NCBI GenBank assembly: GCA_024233875.1
Contig: JACKPB010000008.1
Location: 27,501 to 91,500 of the forward strand
Origin: Leptospiraceae bacterium
GTDB lineage: Bacteria > Spirochaetota > Leptospiria > Leptospirales > Leptospiraceae
Length of the DNA stretch: 64,000 bases
Direction: 5' to 3'
A program made the position numbers and the translations under genes. Under the pieces are notes generated by a model. It was given only the letters and a program-made list of their open reading frames with translations, was not told where the DNA came from and did not search any database. Each line of letters starts with the position of its first letter. Position 1 is the stretch's first letter. Of this stretch, positions 53,477-61,901 are shown piece after piece.

Positions 53477-53863
53477 ATGAAAAAAATTATGAGTGTAGGA
53501 CAATGCAATCCCGACCATTTCTCGATTGCAAATTTTATCAATTCATTTCTAGAAGCTGAAATCATCCGGATAGATTCCACAGAGGAAGCCATTGAAAGAT
53601 TGGCTTCAGAAAAGGTAGATCTGGTTTTGGTAAACAGGAAATTGGACTTAGATTATACCGACGGAACGATTTTGATTGAAAAAATGCAGAAGGACGAGCA
53701 ATTCAAATCCATTCCTGTTATGCTAATCTCTAACTTTCCGGAGTATCAGGAAGAAGCCAAAAAAATGGGAGCCGTTCAGGGATTCGGAAAGTCCGATCTG
53801 GGGAAACCCGAAACAATAGATCTAATCCAAAGAACAATTGGAGTGGGAAAAAACCCAACCTAG
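53477..53863 (+). CDS. Receiver-like protein lacking the phospho-acceptor Asp (pseudo-receiver)
   Basis: A 128-residue single-domain protein with CheY-like alternation. The third-strand position normally Asp (LLDLxMP) is Asn53 in LVLVNRKLDLDYTDG. VMLISNF matches strand 4 with its Ser, and FGKSDLGKPE holds the Lys region; the N-terminal acidic pair is weak (GQCNPDHF). Phosphorylation at the usual site is unlikely. It may act by phosphorylation-independent binding. It overlaps the convergent ppk2 gene by 4 nt. Confidence 0.72.
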   Translation: MKKIMSVGQCNPDHFSIANFINSFLEAEIIRIDSTEEAIERLASEKVDLVLVNRKLDLDYTDGTILIEKMQKDEQFKSIPVMLISNFPEYQEEAKKMGAVQGFGKSDLGKPETIDLIQRTIGVGKNPT

Positions 53864-54798
53864 GTGTATTTGGCCGGAATGATCAACTCTTTGGGAGTAG
53901 GATTTCTTCGATAATTTTCATCATGTTTCCTCTGCGGAAGAACTACCCTGGGCATACTGATCTCTTCATAGGGTACTATGGATAGAAGATGAGAAATACA
54001 GTTCAACCTAGCTAATTTTTTATCTACAGCAGGTACGACAAACCAGGGAGCTTCCTTGATATGAGTTTTAGCAAACATAACTTCTTTCGCCTTAGTGTAT
54101 TGCTCCCAACGGATTCTGGATTCCAAATCCATAGGGCTTAATTTCCATCTTTTCAATGGATCATTGATCCGACAATTGAATCGAAATTCCTGCTCTTCAT
54201 CCGAGATAGAAAACCAATACTTGACAAGATGAATTCCTGACCTGGTTATCATTCTTTCAAATTCCGGGACTGTATTTAAAAACTCTTTGTACTCCTCCTT
54301 AGTACAAAAGCCCATCACTTTCTCTACTCCTGCACGATTGTACCAACTTCTGTCAAAGAGAACCATTTCTCCGGCTGAAGGCAAATGGGCAATGTATCTC
54401 TGAAAGTACCATTGGGTTTTCTCTTTTTCTGAGGGAGCATTCAAAGCCACTACTTTAAAATGTCTGGGATTCAATCTTTGTGTGATACGTTTGATCACTC
54501 CTCCCTTGCCTGCTGCATCTCTCCCTTCAAATAGAATCACTAATTTGTATCCGGTATGCTTTACCCATTCCTGCATTCTCACCAATTGAACCTGCAATCT
54601 GAGAAGTTCTTTCAAATAGGACAAGGAATTATCTGTAATACAACCTCCCACGGGTGCTTCTATCAGAGATCTATCCGGAGAATCTTCATCTTCGTCTGAT
54701 AACTCCATTTCTTCATCCATATCATCTAAAATGGAATTATAAATTTTTTGATAATCAGATTGAAATGATTTGATCTTTTTCTTTTCCCAGTTCTTCAT
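53860..54798 (-). CDS. ppk2: Polyphosphate kinase 2
   Basis: A 312-residue soluble kinase that transfers phosphate between polyphosphate and nucleotides. FEGRDAAGKGGVIKRI is the Walker A, FDRSWYNRAGVE the Walker B lid region, and VKYWFSISDEEQEFRF and SPMDLESRIRWEQYTKAKEVMF are family blocks. The acidic N-terminus (DDMDEEMELSDEDED) is unusual. By motif it resembles PPK2 class I, which commonly makes GTP or ATP from polyphosphate. Divergent from the M23 peptidase gene. Confidence 0.93.
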   Translation of the reverse strand: MKNWEKKKIKSFQSDYQKIYNSILDDMDEEMELSDEDEDSPDRSLIEAPVGGCITDNSLSYLKELLRLQVQLVRMQEWVKHTGYKLVILFEGRDAAGKGGVIKRITQRLNPRHFKVVALNAPSEKEKTQWYFQRYIAHLPSAGEMVLFDRSWYNRAGVEKVMGFCTKEEYKEFLNTVPEFERMITRSGIHLVKYWFSISDEEQEFRFNCRINDPLKRWKLSPMDLESRIRWEQYTKAKEVMFAKTHIKEAPWFVVPAVDKKLARLNCISHLLSIVPYEEISMPRVVLPQRKHDENYRRNPTPKELIIPAKYT

Positions 54799-55019
54799 TT
54801 TTATGATAATTTCCTTTCCTGATAAGAATCGATTGAATCCGATTCAAATTCAATCAATTTTTCTTACTAAACTTCGAACTTTAGTTGTAGCGATTTTTCC
54901 AAAATTTACCTTTCCTCACTTCAGTCTGAAAATTCATAATCTCCAGCAATCAGAGAAAAAATTCTAGAATCTATTTCTCTTTCTACAATACTAGAGAAAA
55001 TACCCGGATAGAAATCGAT

Positions 55020-56510
55020 ATGAGATTATTAATGATAGTGTTTGTGTTTGCCTGCATTTCCCTTTATTCTGTAGAGAGGACAGAATATTTGGAAAAATGG
55101 TCTTCCTATTTTACCCCAAACAATAAATACAATGAAGCGATACCTTACTACCAAAAAGCGATTCAGGAATATCCCGAAATTTCATGGTTTTATGTATTTT
55201 TGGGTTTCTCTCATATTCAAATGAGTGAATTCCCCGAAGGAATTCAGAATTTAGAAAAAGCATACAGTATGGAAGCTTCCGAAAGCATTCGGGACAATCT
55301 TGCATTTGCGTACTACGGGTATGCAAACCATCTTGTTTTCAAAAAAAATAAAATCAAGGAATCCCTTTCTTATTATCAAAAGTCCATCGATCTAAAAAAT
55401 ATTCCAATCTTTTACAACCTTTACGGAAATGCCTTACGTTTGAACGGAGAGCATGAAAAGGCTTATCGGGCATTTCAGAAATCATTTGAATTGGATCCCG
55501 AACTCCTCAAATCGACAGCCGGAGCAGAAGAGAATTTTAGAGAGAGTCTTATTACCGGATTGGCTCATCTCTACAGAGATAAGAATTATGAAGTCCTGGA
55601 GTCCTATGCTAATCTGGGCAGAAAGTATTTACATAACCGCATCGAAATATTGGATTACTTATTCAAAGTATATCTAGATAAAAAAGATTTTGATTCCTAT
55701 CGTAAATTATTGAATAGCCTGGAAGACTCAGGTTCCAAATGGGTGTACGCCGGAATTCTGAGTTTTGAAGAATCCAAAGAAAGTGAAGCAAATAAGTTTT
55801 TTGAAAAAGCCAGTAAGTCATCAAAATCGTATAAAATTGATAAAAAAATTGGAGATTTCCTGAATGAAAAAATTGAGCACCTCAATTATAGCGATCAAAT
55901 GAATTCACCGATTCATATCCGATCGGTTTCTTTTCATTCGAAGTCGGTGAAAAAGTATTTTAAAGAGTTTCCATACAAACAAAATCAAAAGTTCTCTCCT
56001 CCGCTGAGAAATGAATTTTGTATCTTCCAGGGGGAAGGAGGCAAATCTTACCATTTTGGACTCTACGGGCACTACTCCTATGACATAGGACTATGCGAAG
56101 GAAATTCTATGGGAGAAAAGATCTATTCAATTGGAGATGGAAAAGTAATTAAGATAATTATTGGAGAAAAAGATCAACCCATCCAATCCAAGGTCGATTT
56201 GAAAGCCAGAGCAAATACCATATGGATCCAGCACAAAAACAATCTTATCAGTACTTATTCCCATATAAAACAAAATTCTTCCGTATTGAAGCCGGGTCAA
56301 ATCATTAAGAAGGGACAGGAAATAGCAGAAATTGGTAATTCCGGAATCTCTGCCGGTCCTCATCTGCATTTTTCATTAATAGACAAATCCGGTACTACAT
56401 ATCCGGTACGATTTTCAAATTTGAAAAGTCGCTCCCGTGAATCTCCCAATTCGGAATCCGTTCCCAACGGGATCCTTAAGGAATCAGAAATCTACACTCC
56501 CGATCCCTAA
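55020..56510 (+). CDS. Exported TPR-M23 (LytM) peptidase
   Basis: A 496-residue exported protein. Signal peptide residues 1-18 (IVFVFACISLYS). Residues 30-290 are TPR-like repeats (YNEAIPYYQKAIQEYP, EGIQNLEKAYSMEA, ESLSYYQKSIDLKN, KAYRAFQKSFELDPE). Residues 330-470 are an M23 domain, with HYSYDIGL (H-x3-D) and HLHFSL (HxH) zinc motifs and VKIIIGEKDQ and GNSGISAGPH context. A membrane-associated peptidoglycan endopeptidase or its activator is the best guess; the active-site residues look complete. Monocistronic. Confidence 0.88.
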   Translation: MRLLMIVFVFACISLYSVERTEYLEKWSSYFTPNNKYNEAIPYYQKAIQEYPEISWFYVFLGFSHIQMSEFPEGIQNLEKAYSMEASESIRDNLAFAYYGYANHLVFKKNKIKESLSYYQKSIDLKNIPIFYNLYGNALRLNGEHEKAYRAFQKSFELDPELLKSTAGAEENFRESLITGLAHLYRDKNYEVLESYANLGRKYLHNRIEILDYLFKVYLDKKDFDSYRKLLNSLEDSGSKWVYAGILSFEESKESEANKFFEKASKSSKSYKIDKKIGDFLNEKIEHLNYSDQMNSPIHIRSVSFHSKSVKKYFKEFPYKQNQKFSPPLRNEFCIFQGEGGKSYHFGLYGHYSYDIGLCEGNSMGEKIYSIGDGKVIKIIIGEKDQPIQSKVDLKARANTIWIQHKNNLISTYSHIKQNSSVLKPGQIIKKGQEIAEIGNSGISAGPHLHFSLIDKSGTTYPVRFSNLKSRSRESPNSESVPNGILKESEIYTPDP

Positions 56511-56527
56511 CCGGATTGTCTGTCTCT

Positions 56528-56570
56528 CTATTTCTATTGCCTATCCAATAGAGTTATGCAACAGAAATAG
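56528..56570. terminator. Possible hairpin between convergent genes
   Basis: CTATTTCT (56528-56535)/AGAAATAG (56563-56570) encloses a second stem CTATTG (56534-56539)/CAATAG (56546-56551); these compete. It spans the stop of the osmC gene. No T tract, so termination is uncertain. Confidence 0.3.
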
Positions 56571-56991
56571 AAATCTCACCTAATTTGACTTCTGTCTTCA
56601 TTGAATTCGAAATGAGACAGGCTGCTTCAGATTTGTGTATGATTTTGATGGCTTTTTCCCTGTCTGCTTCCTTAGGAATTTGTACGGATGGCTCAAGAAT
56701 GATTTCTGTGATCAGAAACTTTCCATCTACCTTTTCTAACTTACCCTTACCCTTGCAGGAAAATTTGCTAAATTCTAGTTTAGAATTCTCTGCTATAGCT
56801 AAAAATGTAGTCATCAGACAGGAATTGGCAGCAGCCACATACAAATGTTCGGGAGACCAAATCCCCGGGTGACCCTTGGGGAATTCGGGCGGAGTCGCAA
56901 CTTCCAAATCATTTAGGGTTTCTGAACTAGCGATACCCTTTCTTTCCCCTGACCAGACGACATCAACATCATAAAAATGTGTATCACTCAT
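56554..56991 (-). CDS. OsmC-family peroxide-resistance protein
   Basis: A 145-residue OsmC/Ohr-fold protein that would reduce organic peroxides or bind persulfides. Redox cysteines lie in NSCLMTTFLA and SEAACLISNS. The start at 56991 follows GAGGG by 5 nt, and this ribosome binding site overlaps the last codons and stop of trx. It is the second gene of the trx-osmC operon under the TATACCC operator. Confidence 0.86.
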   Translation of the reverse strand: MSDTHFYDVDVVWSGERKGIASSETLNDLEVATPPEFPKGHPGIWSPEHLYVAAANSCLMTTFLAIAENSKLEFSKFSCKGKGKLEKVDGKFLITEIILEPSVQIPKEADREKAIKIIHKSEAACLISNSMKTEVKLGEISISVA

Positions 56992-56999
56992 AATTTCCC

Positions 57000-57320
57000 T
57001 CAAATATAAGGTTCAAAAACTTTTTTCATTTGTTCGGAGCTCATTGCACCCGAAATTCTCTTACTTTCTTTTCCACCGCTGAATAGAATCAAGGTCGGGA
57101 TACTGGAGATTCCGTATTTCATCGCAATTTCCTGTTTCTCATCGGTATTCACTTTGATAACAGTCACTCTGTCTTTCCATTCTTTTGCCAGTTTCGCTAC
57201 TTCGGGAGAAACCATCCTGCACGGACCGCACCATTCAGCCCAAAAATCCACTAAAATTGGTTTGTCATGTGTCCTGACCAATTCATCAAAAGAAGAAGGC
57301 ATTTCAGTATTCGTATTCAT
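57000..57320 (-). CDS. trxA: Thioredoxin
   Basis: A 106-residue thioredoxin. FWAEWCGPCRMVSPEVAKL contains the CGPC active site, YGISSIPTLILF the cis-Pro loop, and the C-terminal helix is normal. The ATG at 57320 has GGAG 5 nt upstream; a GTG at 57326 would be too close to that site. It is first in an operon with osmC and lies directly downstream of an inverted-repeat operator. Whether it is the main thioredoxin cannot be decided here, as this operon looks redox-stress related. Confidence 0.9.
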   Translation of the reverse strand: MNTNTEMPSSFDELVRTHDKPILVDFWAEWCGPCRMVSPEVAKLAKEWKDRVTVIKVNTDEKQEIAMKYGISSIPTLILFSGGKESKRISGAMSSEQMKKVFEPYI

Positions 57321-57329
57321 TTCCACTCC

Positions 57330-57347
57330 TATACCCCATAGGGTATA
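57330..57347. promoter_or_regulatory. Inverted-repeat operator, CsoR/CstR-like
   Basis: TATACCC (57330-57336)/CATA/GGGTATA (57341-57347), a perfect 7-4-7 dyad. It touches the trx ribosome binding site and ends 10 nt from the ATG. The AT-ends with G/C tracts and the length fit operators of the CsoR/RcnR/CstR family, which respond to copper, nickel or reactive sulfur. Confidence 0.6.
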
Positions 57348-57422
57348 TCCATGCTTACTGGATTCAGTTTTTTTTTCAAGTTTTTTTTAAATATTCCAAA
57401 ATCTAAATCTCAGTTTTTGGGC

Positions 57423-57451
57423 TTGACATAGAATTTTTCATCCCGAATACT
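57423..57451 (+). promoter_or_regulatory. Sigma70-type promoter for the PilZ gene
   Basis: TTGACA (57423-57428), 17-bp spacer, AATACT (57446-57451), about 20 nt before the ATG at 57471. The perfect -35 makes this one of the clearest promoters in the window. Confidence 0.6.
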
Positions 57452-57470
57452 CATTGAAAGGTTATTTCCT

Positions 57471-57842
57471 ATGGCAGATCAAAAAAATTTCTACTCTCCT
57501 TCTTTTGAACACATTGATTTAAAAAAACAGAAAAGACAAACAGCCAGAGTCAGAACAAATACCCCGGCTAAGTATCAATTTGGAAAGGATCCGATCCGTC
57601 AGGAATGCTTGCTCATGGATATAGGTTCGGGTGGAATCGCCATTCAAGCCAAAACCCTATTCTACAAAGGTGATAAACTAACAATTTTTTTCAAATTGAA
57701 TGAAGCTAGCCTCACTGTAGAGGGAACTGTTCATCGCGTTTCCGGAAAGATCACCGTCATAACATTCGATCAACTGCCGGAAAGAGAGAGGAATATCATC
57801 CAGAAATTTATAGACAATTACTATTATAAGGATAAGAAGTAA
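57471..57842 (+). CDS. PilZ-domain protein, likely c-di-GMP binding
   Basis: A 123-residue single-domain PilZ protein. RQTAR (residues 22-26) is the RxxxR motif and MDIGSGGIAIQ the second motif; both are the c-di-GMP contacts. It continues with GDKLTIFFKLNEASLTVEGTVHRVSG, the beta-barrel. It ends 23 nt before the TatD-like gene on the same strand, so a common transcript with TatD and TcdA is likely. Downstream target unknown. Confidence 0.86.
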   Translation: MADQKNFYSPSFEHIDLKKQKRQTARVRTNTPAKYQFGKDPIRQECLLMDIGSGGIAIQAKTLFYKGDKLTIFFKLNEASLTVEGTVHRVSGKITVITFDQLPERERNIIQKFIDNYYYKDKK

Positions 57843-57865
57843 ATCAAATCCTCCCTTCCTTTTTA

Positions 57866-58534
57866 TTGATGGATTTACCATATATCGACTTTCACTCTCA
57901 CAAAGAAACTTCAGTCTCCGATATTTTAACAATCAGAAGCTTTGATACCAAAGAAATTACTCAGCTAACCGACCAACCCTCATCCCTGGGAATTCACCCC
58001 TGGTCCTTAAACAGGGAATCTTACCCTCTTCAATTAGAAATTTTAGAAAAGTACTCTATGGATAAAAATATTTTTTTTTTAGGAGAAACCGGTTTGGACT
58101 CTTTGGTAGGAGAAGACAAAGAACTTCAGGAAGAATCTTTCCGATTTCATATACAATTGTCCGAGCAAATTCAAAAACCGATTGTAGTACACTGTGTCAG
58201 ATCATACCATACTTTATTCAAAATACATAAGATCATGAAACCGAAACAGAAATGGATTCTCCATGGGTTTCAAGCCCGTAGAGATGTCTTCATCGAATGC
58301 ACCCGAAGGGGATTTTATTTTTCTCTGGGAAATGCTCTTATCAAGAACTCTTCCTTAAGAAGTTATGTTTCAGAGATTCCAAGAGATAAAATCTTTTTCG
58401 AATCGGATGACTCTTCTTTCGCAATCGAAAAACTCTATCAAGAATATTCTTTACTTACAAACCAAAGCATTTCTGATTTGAAAAAACAAATAGCTTCAAA
58501 CTTTCTCTCCCTGGACGTTCCTTATGAGTTTTGA
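57866..58534 (+). CDS. TatD-family metal-dependent hydrolase
   Basis: A 222-residue TIM-barrel hydrolase. Metal motifs are DFHSH, GIHPW, GETGLDS, VVHCVRS and LHGFQ, with the last acidic residue in FFESDDS (usually ETDSP). It is shorter than TatD of E. coli (260 residues) and is thus a divergent member; nuclease or D-aminoacyl-tRNA activity is not assured. The tcdA start overlaps its end by 11 nt. Confidence 0.82.
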   Translation: MMDLPYIDFHSHKETSVSDILTIRSFDTKEITQLTDQPSSLGIHPWSLNRESYPLQLEILEKYSMDKNIFFLGETGLDSLVGEDKELQEESFRFHIQLSEQIQKPIVVHCVRSYHTLFKIHKIMKPKQKWILHGFQARRDVFIECTRRGFYFSLGNALIKNSSLRSYVSEIPRDKIFFESDDSSFAIEKLYQEYSLLTNQSISDLKKQIASNFLSLDVPYEF

Positions 58535-59273
58535 TTTTTTATCCCGAACCGAACTTCTTCTAAGTGAAGAACACTTAGAAAAACTAGCAAATTCATCCAT
58601 AGCCGTTTTCGGATTGGGAGGAGTAGGTTCATGCACTGCAGAAATGCTCTGTAGAGCCGGGATTGGCACTCTATGTCTGATCGATGGTGACCGGGTAGTT
58701 CTCTCCAACTTGAACCGTCAGATGGCGTACTCCAGAAATGAAATCGGAAAGGACAAAACGAAAGCAATGGAAGATAGGCTAGTCTCCATCAACCCCGATC
58801 TCAAAATAAAAGTCTATAATGAATTCATATCCGAGAGATCGAGATTTCTAGAGATACTGAAAGAAAATCAATTTGATTTTGTAATCGATGCAATTGATAC
58901 TTTGAGTTCAAAATGCTCCTTAATTCTTTCCGCCATTCAAACATCGACTCCCATCGTAAGTTCATTCGGAGCAGGAGGAAGATTGAATCCTGAAGACATC
59001 CGGGTAGATGATATATCAAAAACTAAGAATTGTCGTCTTGCTTACTATGCACGAAGAATCCTGAGGAGAAATGGAGTCAGAAAAGGAGTTCGGGCTGTTT
59101 ACTCACTCGAGATTCCATCGAAAGATTCGGTTACCCTCGAAGAATCCGTAAGAGGAAAGAAATCTACCATTGGTACGATTTCCTACTTACCGAATCTCTT
59201 CGGTATCTATTGTGCTGCGGAAGTGATACGGGCCAGATTGAAAGAAGATCATTCCTCAGGTAGAACCCTATAA
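58524..59273 (+). CDS. tcdA: tRNA threonylcarbamoyladenosine dehydratase-like (TcdA/ThiF family)
   Basis: A 249-residue E1-like ATPase. VFGLGGVGSCTAEMLCRAGIG is the nucleotide-binding loop, IDGDRVVLSNLNRQ the ATP/Mg motif, and KTKAMEDRLVSINP and DAIDTLSSKCSLI follow in order. The pattern matches TcdA/CsdL, which cyclises t6A to ct6A in tRNA, but ThiF/MoeB-like roles are possible. The zinc CxxC pairs of ThiF/MoeB are absent, supporting TcdA. Overlaps the TatD-like gene. Confidence 0.83.
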   Translation: MSFDFLSRTELLLSEEHLEKLANSSIAVFGLGGVGSCTAEMLCRAGIGTLCLIDGDRVVLSNLNRQMAYSRNEIGKDKTKAMEDRLVSINPDLKIKVYNEFISERSRFLEILKENQFDFVIDAIDTLSSKCSLILSAIQTSTPIVSSFGAGGRLNPEDIRVDDISKTKNCRLAYYARRILRRNGVRKGVRAVYSLEIPSKDSVTLEESVRGKKSTIGTISYLPNLFGIYCAAEVIRARLKEDHSSGRTL

Positions 59274-59650
59274 GGATGAGAATTCTTTCTCGCAAACATA
59301 TATGCCCAGAAGATGAGAACAATTTGAAGAGGAAGCCTGATGAGAAGTACCCAACGGGGAACACCCAGATCGACATCATTCCAGTAGACGTGAAAATTAG
59401 CCGGAAAGACTGCGATTAAAAATATGATTATCGACCAGGCAGCCGGTCGCATGATCTTATAATTCAGAACACTAAACCCCAGAGTGATTTCGACCAAACC
59501 TGTAAGATAAATGACTTCTTTCGGAAAGGGGATGATCGCAGGTAGCATCAAAACATAAAAATCCGGAATAATAAAGTGCATGGCACCTGCCAGAATGTAA
59601 AAAATAGACAGTAAGATTAAGCTAAACTTTAATTTGCCGGGGTTTTTCAT
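59249..59650 (-). CDS. DoxX-family membrane protein
   Basis: A 133-residue, four-helix membrane protein of the DoxX/DoxD-like type. MHFIIPDFYVLMLPAIIPFP and YLTGLVEITLGFSVL, then PANFHVYWNDVD and PLQIVLIFWAYMFAR, are family features. Related proteins are linked to quinone reduction and thiol or sulfur stress. Overlaps the end of the convergent tcdA gene by 25 nt. Confidence 0.8.
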   Translation of the reverse strand: MKNPGKLKFSLILLSIFYILAGAMHFIIPDFYVLMLPAIIPFPKEVIYLTGLVEITLGFSVLNYKIMRPAAWSIIIFLIAVFPANFHVYWNDVDLGVPRWVLLIRLPLQIVLIFWAYMFARKNSHPYRVLPEE

Positions 59651-59677
59651 ATTTTAGATTCCTTATTTTAGAAAAAT

Positions 59678-61900
59678 TTAAAATTTTAGATACTTCGCAT
59701 AGTCTTTTTCAAGAGTCTTTGCGTAGAATTGATAGTAAGAACTCAGTTCATAATTATTCGCTCTGAACTGTACATCTTTCCCTTTAAAATAGGCAATCAA
59801 TTCTTTTCTATTTTTGTCTGATTTTATATCTTTTTTTGAGAATATAAGAAGTGGTGAAAGTTTGCTGTCTGACTTCACGGAATTATTTTTTATAACAACA
59901 GAAGTTTTCATTGCGAGGTCTTCTATCATTGCAACTGCTTTTTCATCAGAAACATCCTTGAGAGCGCTGGTATTGTTTCGGATCAAATCCAAATTCAGCT
60001 TAACCATATTGTCCAGTTTTGCTCTGTCATAAATCTTATCCTCTATAGACCTATAGTCTTTTGGATACAAAACCGATTCTATGATTTTGGCAATAGAGAT
60101 TGCATTTGAATCAAAGAGCTCTTTTTCTGTATCGGTTACAATTTGCTTTTTTTCTTCTCTATTGATAATCCCTTTTTTACTGAAGAGGATACCGGTCGCA
60201 TATCCTATGATTATTGTCAGAGGAATGATAAGAATTCCATAGATGAGATTCTTAAAAAAGAAAAACATCATAAGTAAATAAAGAAATGTAAAACTGGATG
60301 AGACAATGGCGATCGGTCTATTGAATTGGTTTTTCTTCTCTTCTTTCTCCTGAATTTTCTTTTCTGACTGATAAAAATTATGCAATCCATTCTCTACATC
60401 TTCTTTTTCTTCCGGAGTAAGATCCTTATCCAGATTGTCCCTACCCTGATTTTTCAAATGACCAAAAATCAGTTTGAGAATTTCAAATTGCTTTCTAAAG
60501 GATTCACCTGTTTTGGAAAGCCTTGCTAAATTGAGTAGAAGTGGAGAGATGTACTCGGGATCGACAATATTGTACACCGGTTTTCCGGAGGGAGAACTGG
60601 ACTCATAATATCCAAATTCTTTTCGGATAAGATTCTTCACCTTCTTTTCGTATTCAAAGAGCATGACCTTGTCTGTTATTTTAGATTCATCTAATATTTT
60701 GTCTATGCTTCTGATGAAGAGAGTCTTGTTTTCACGACAATGAGTTTTGACCTTTTCTCTGAATTGATCCACTTTTTGATTCAGGACAATTCCAATTTTT
60801 TGTTTTTCTATGATTGGAAATAACTCTATCATCCTTTTTAGATAGTTCTTACTATCTATACAGGCTTTGACCAGGCGGGAATCTCCGGGGGGGAGATCCT
60901 TTTCTACTTTCAGCTCTTCTGCAATTTCTATCAGGATTCTGGCTCTCTTGGCCTCTTCCAAAGGATCATCAGAAATTTGTGAAGGAAAAGACTTGAGAAA
61001 ACTGAGAATCATAGAACGAACATTTGTCCATCCGAGATCATTAGATATATCTAAAATTTCTTTAATCATGATTTTTTGCAATGCCCGTATCTGAACATTG
61101 AAATGAAAGAAGAGTTCCGGAGTTTTTTCAAAATTGCCTCTAGAATCCAGAGAAATATTGTCCCGGGTGATGTGGTAATTTTTATCAATTTCTATGATGA
61201 GATTTTTACTCATTCCGTATCCGATCACATCATCAATAAAATCATTTAGAGTAAGGAAGGCATACTCGCCGAAACCTTTCTTTGTTAAGTTTCTGAGCTC
61301 AAATTCAATAGAAAGGGCATCCGGCTTGAAGATATTTTTTTTGGATTTGTCTTCTCTTACCAGGAAATTCTCAAGGTGCTCTACCTCCTTCTGTCTTTTG
61401 GAGGACTGGATCTTTCCCCTGAGGATCATTTCTATTACATTTAAAGAATAAAGAAAACAATTTTGTCTGAAAGGACTGATGAGGATCTGAGAGTCCACCT
61501 GTGGGGAGATAATCACAATTCTCGGTAAGACTTTACCGTCAGCTAGAACCAGAACAGGGTAGAGGTAGCCGTACTTGTGCTTTCCTTCACCAAAATCGTC
61601 AATCATTTGCTTGAGTGCTTCATCTACATTTGTCTTGTTTTTCAAATCCTCAGAAAGCATAGTATCTTTCTTTAAAATTTCACCGAGGAAATCTAAGCTC
61701 ATGTAGTAATAGGGATGCGCTTCAAATCCATGTAAGGATTGAATTTGGTTGTGCCTCTCAGAAACGTAGTACAGAATCCTTTCCAGAGTGATGGTAACTT
61801 TACCGGGTTGAGCTGTATAAATAAAATTTACAGGATTGGAGACGTTATTCTCCTCTGTTGTTAAGCCTCCATCCTTAACTTTAAGATTCTTTTCTTCCAA
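59678..61900 (-). CDS. Large protein with two membrane helices, unknown function
   Basis: A 740-residue protein I cannot assign. It is mostly helical and charged; two adjacent TM segments occur near residues 540-580 (IAIVSSSFTFLYLLMMFFFF and LIYGILIIPLTIIIGYATGILF), placing both large parts on the same side. A segment around residues 110-150 (YLYPVLVLADGKVLPRIVIIS) looks beta-rich. The start is a TTG one base after the upstream stop, with a weak ribosome binding site and no nearby ATG. It is coupled to the cyclic-nucleotide-binding gene, so it may be an effector it controls. Confidence 0.68.
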   Translation of the reverse strand: MEEKNLKVKDGGLTTEENNVSNPVNFIYTAQPGKVTITLERILYYVSERHNQIQSLHGFEAHPYYYMSLDFLGEILKKDTMLSEDLKNKTNVDEALKQMIDDFGEGKHKYGYLYPVLVLADGKVLPRIVIISPQVDSQILISPFRQNCFLYSLNVIEMILRGKIQSSKRQKEVEHLENFLVREDKSKKNIFKPDALSIEFELRNLTKKGFGEYAFLTLNDFIDDVIGYGMSKNLIIEIDKNYHITRDNISLDSRGNFEKTPELFFHFNVQIRALQKIMIKEILDISNDLGWTNVRSMILSFLKSFPSQISDDPLEEAKRARILIEIAEELKVEKDLPPGDSRLVKACIDSKNYLKRMIELFPIIEKQKIGIVLNQKVDQFREKVKTHCRENKTLFIRSIDKILDESKITDKVMLFEYEKKVKNLIRKEFGYYESSSPSGKPVYNIVDPEYISPLLLNLARLSKTGESFRKQFEILKLIFGHLKNQGRDNLDKDLTPEEKEDVENGLHNFYQSEKKIQEKEEKKNQFNRPIAIVSSSFTFLYLLMMFFFFKNLIYGILIIPLTIIIGYATGILFSKKGIINREEKKQIVTDTEKELFDSNAISIAKIIESVLYPKDYRSIEDKIYDRAKLDNMVKLNLDLIRNNTSALKDVSDEKAVAMIEDLAMKTSVVIKNNSVKSDSKLSPLLIFSKKDIKSDKNRKELIAYFKGKDVQFRANNYELSSYYQFYAKTLEKDYAKYLKF

Positions 61901-61901
61901 T

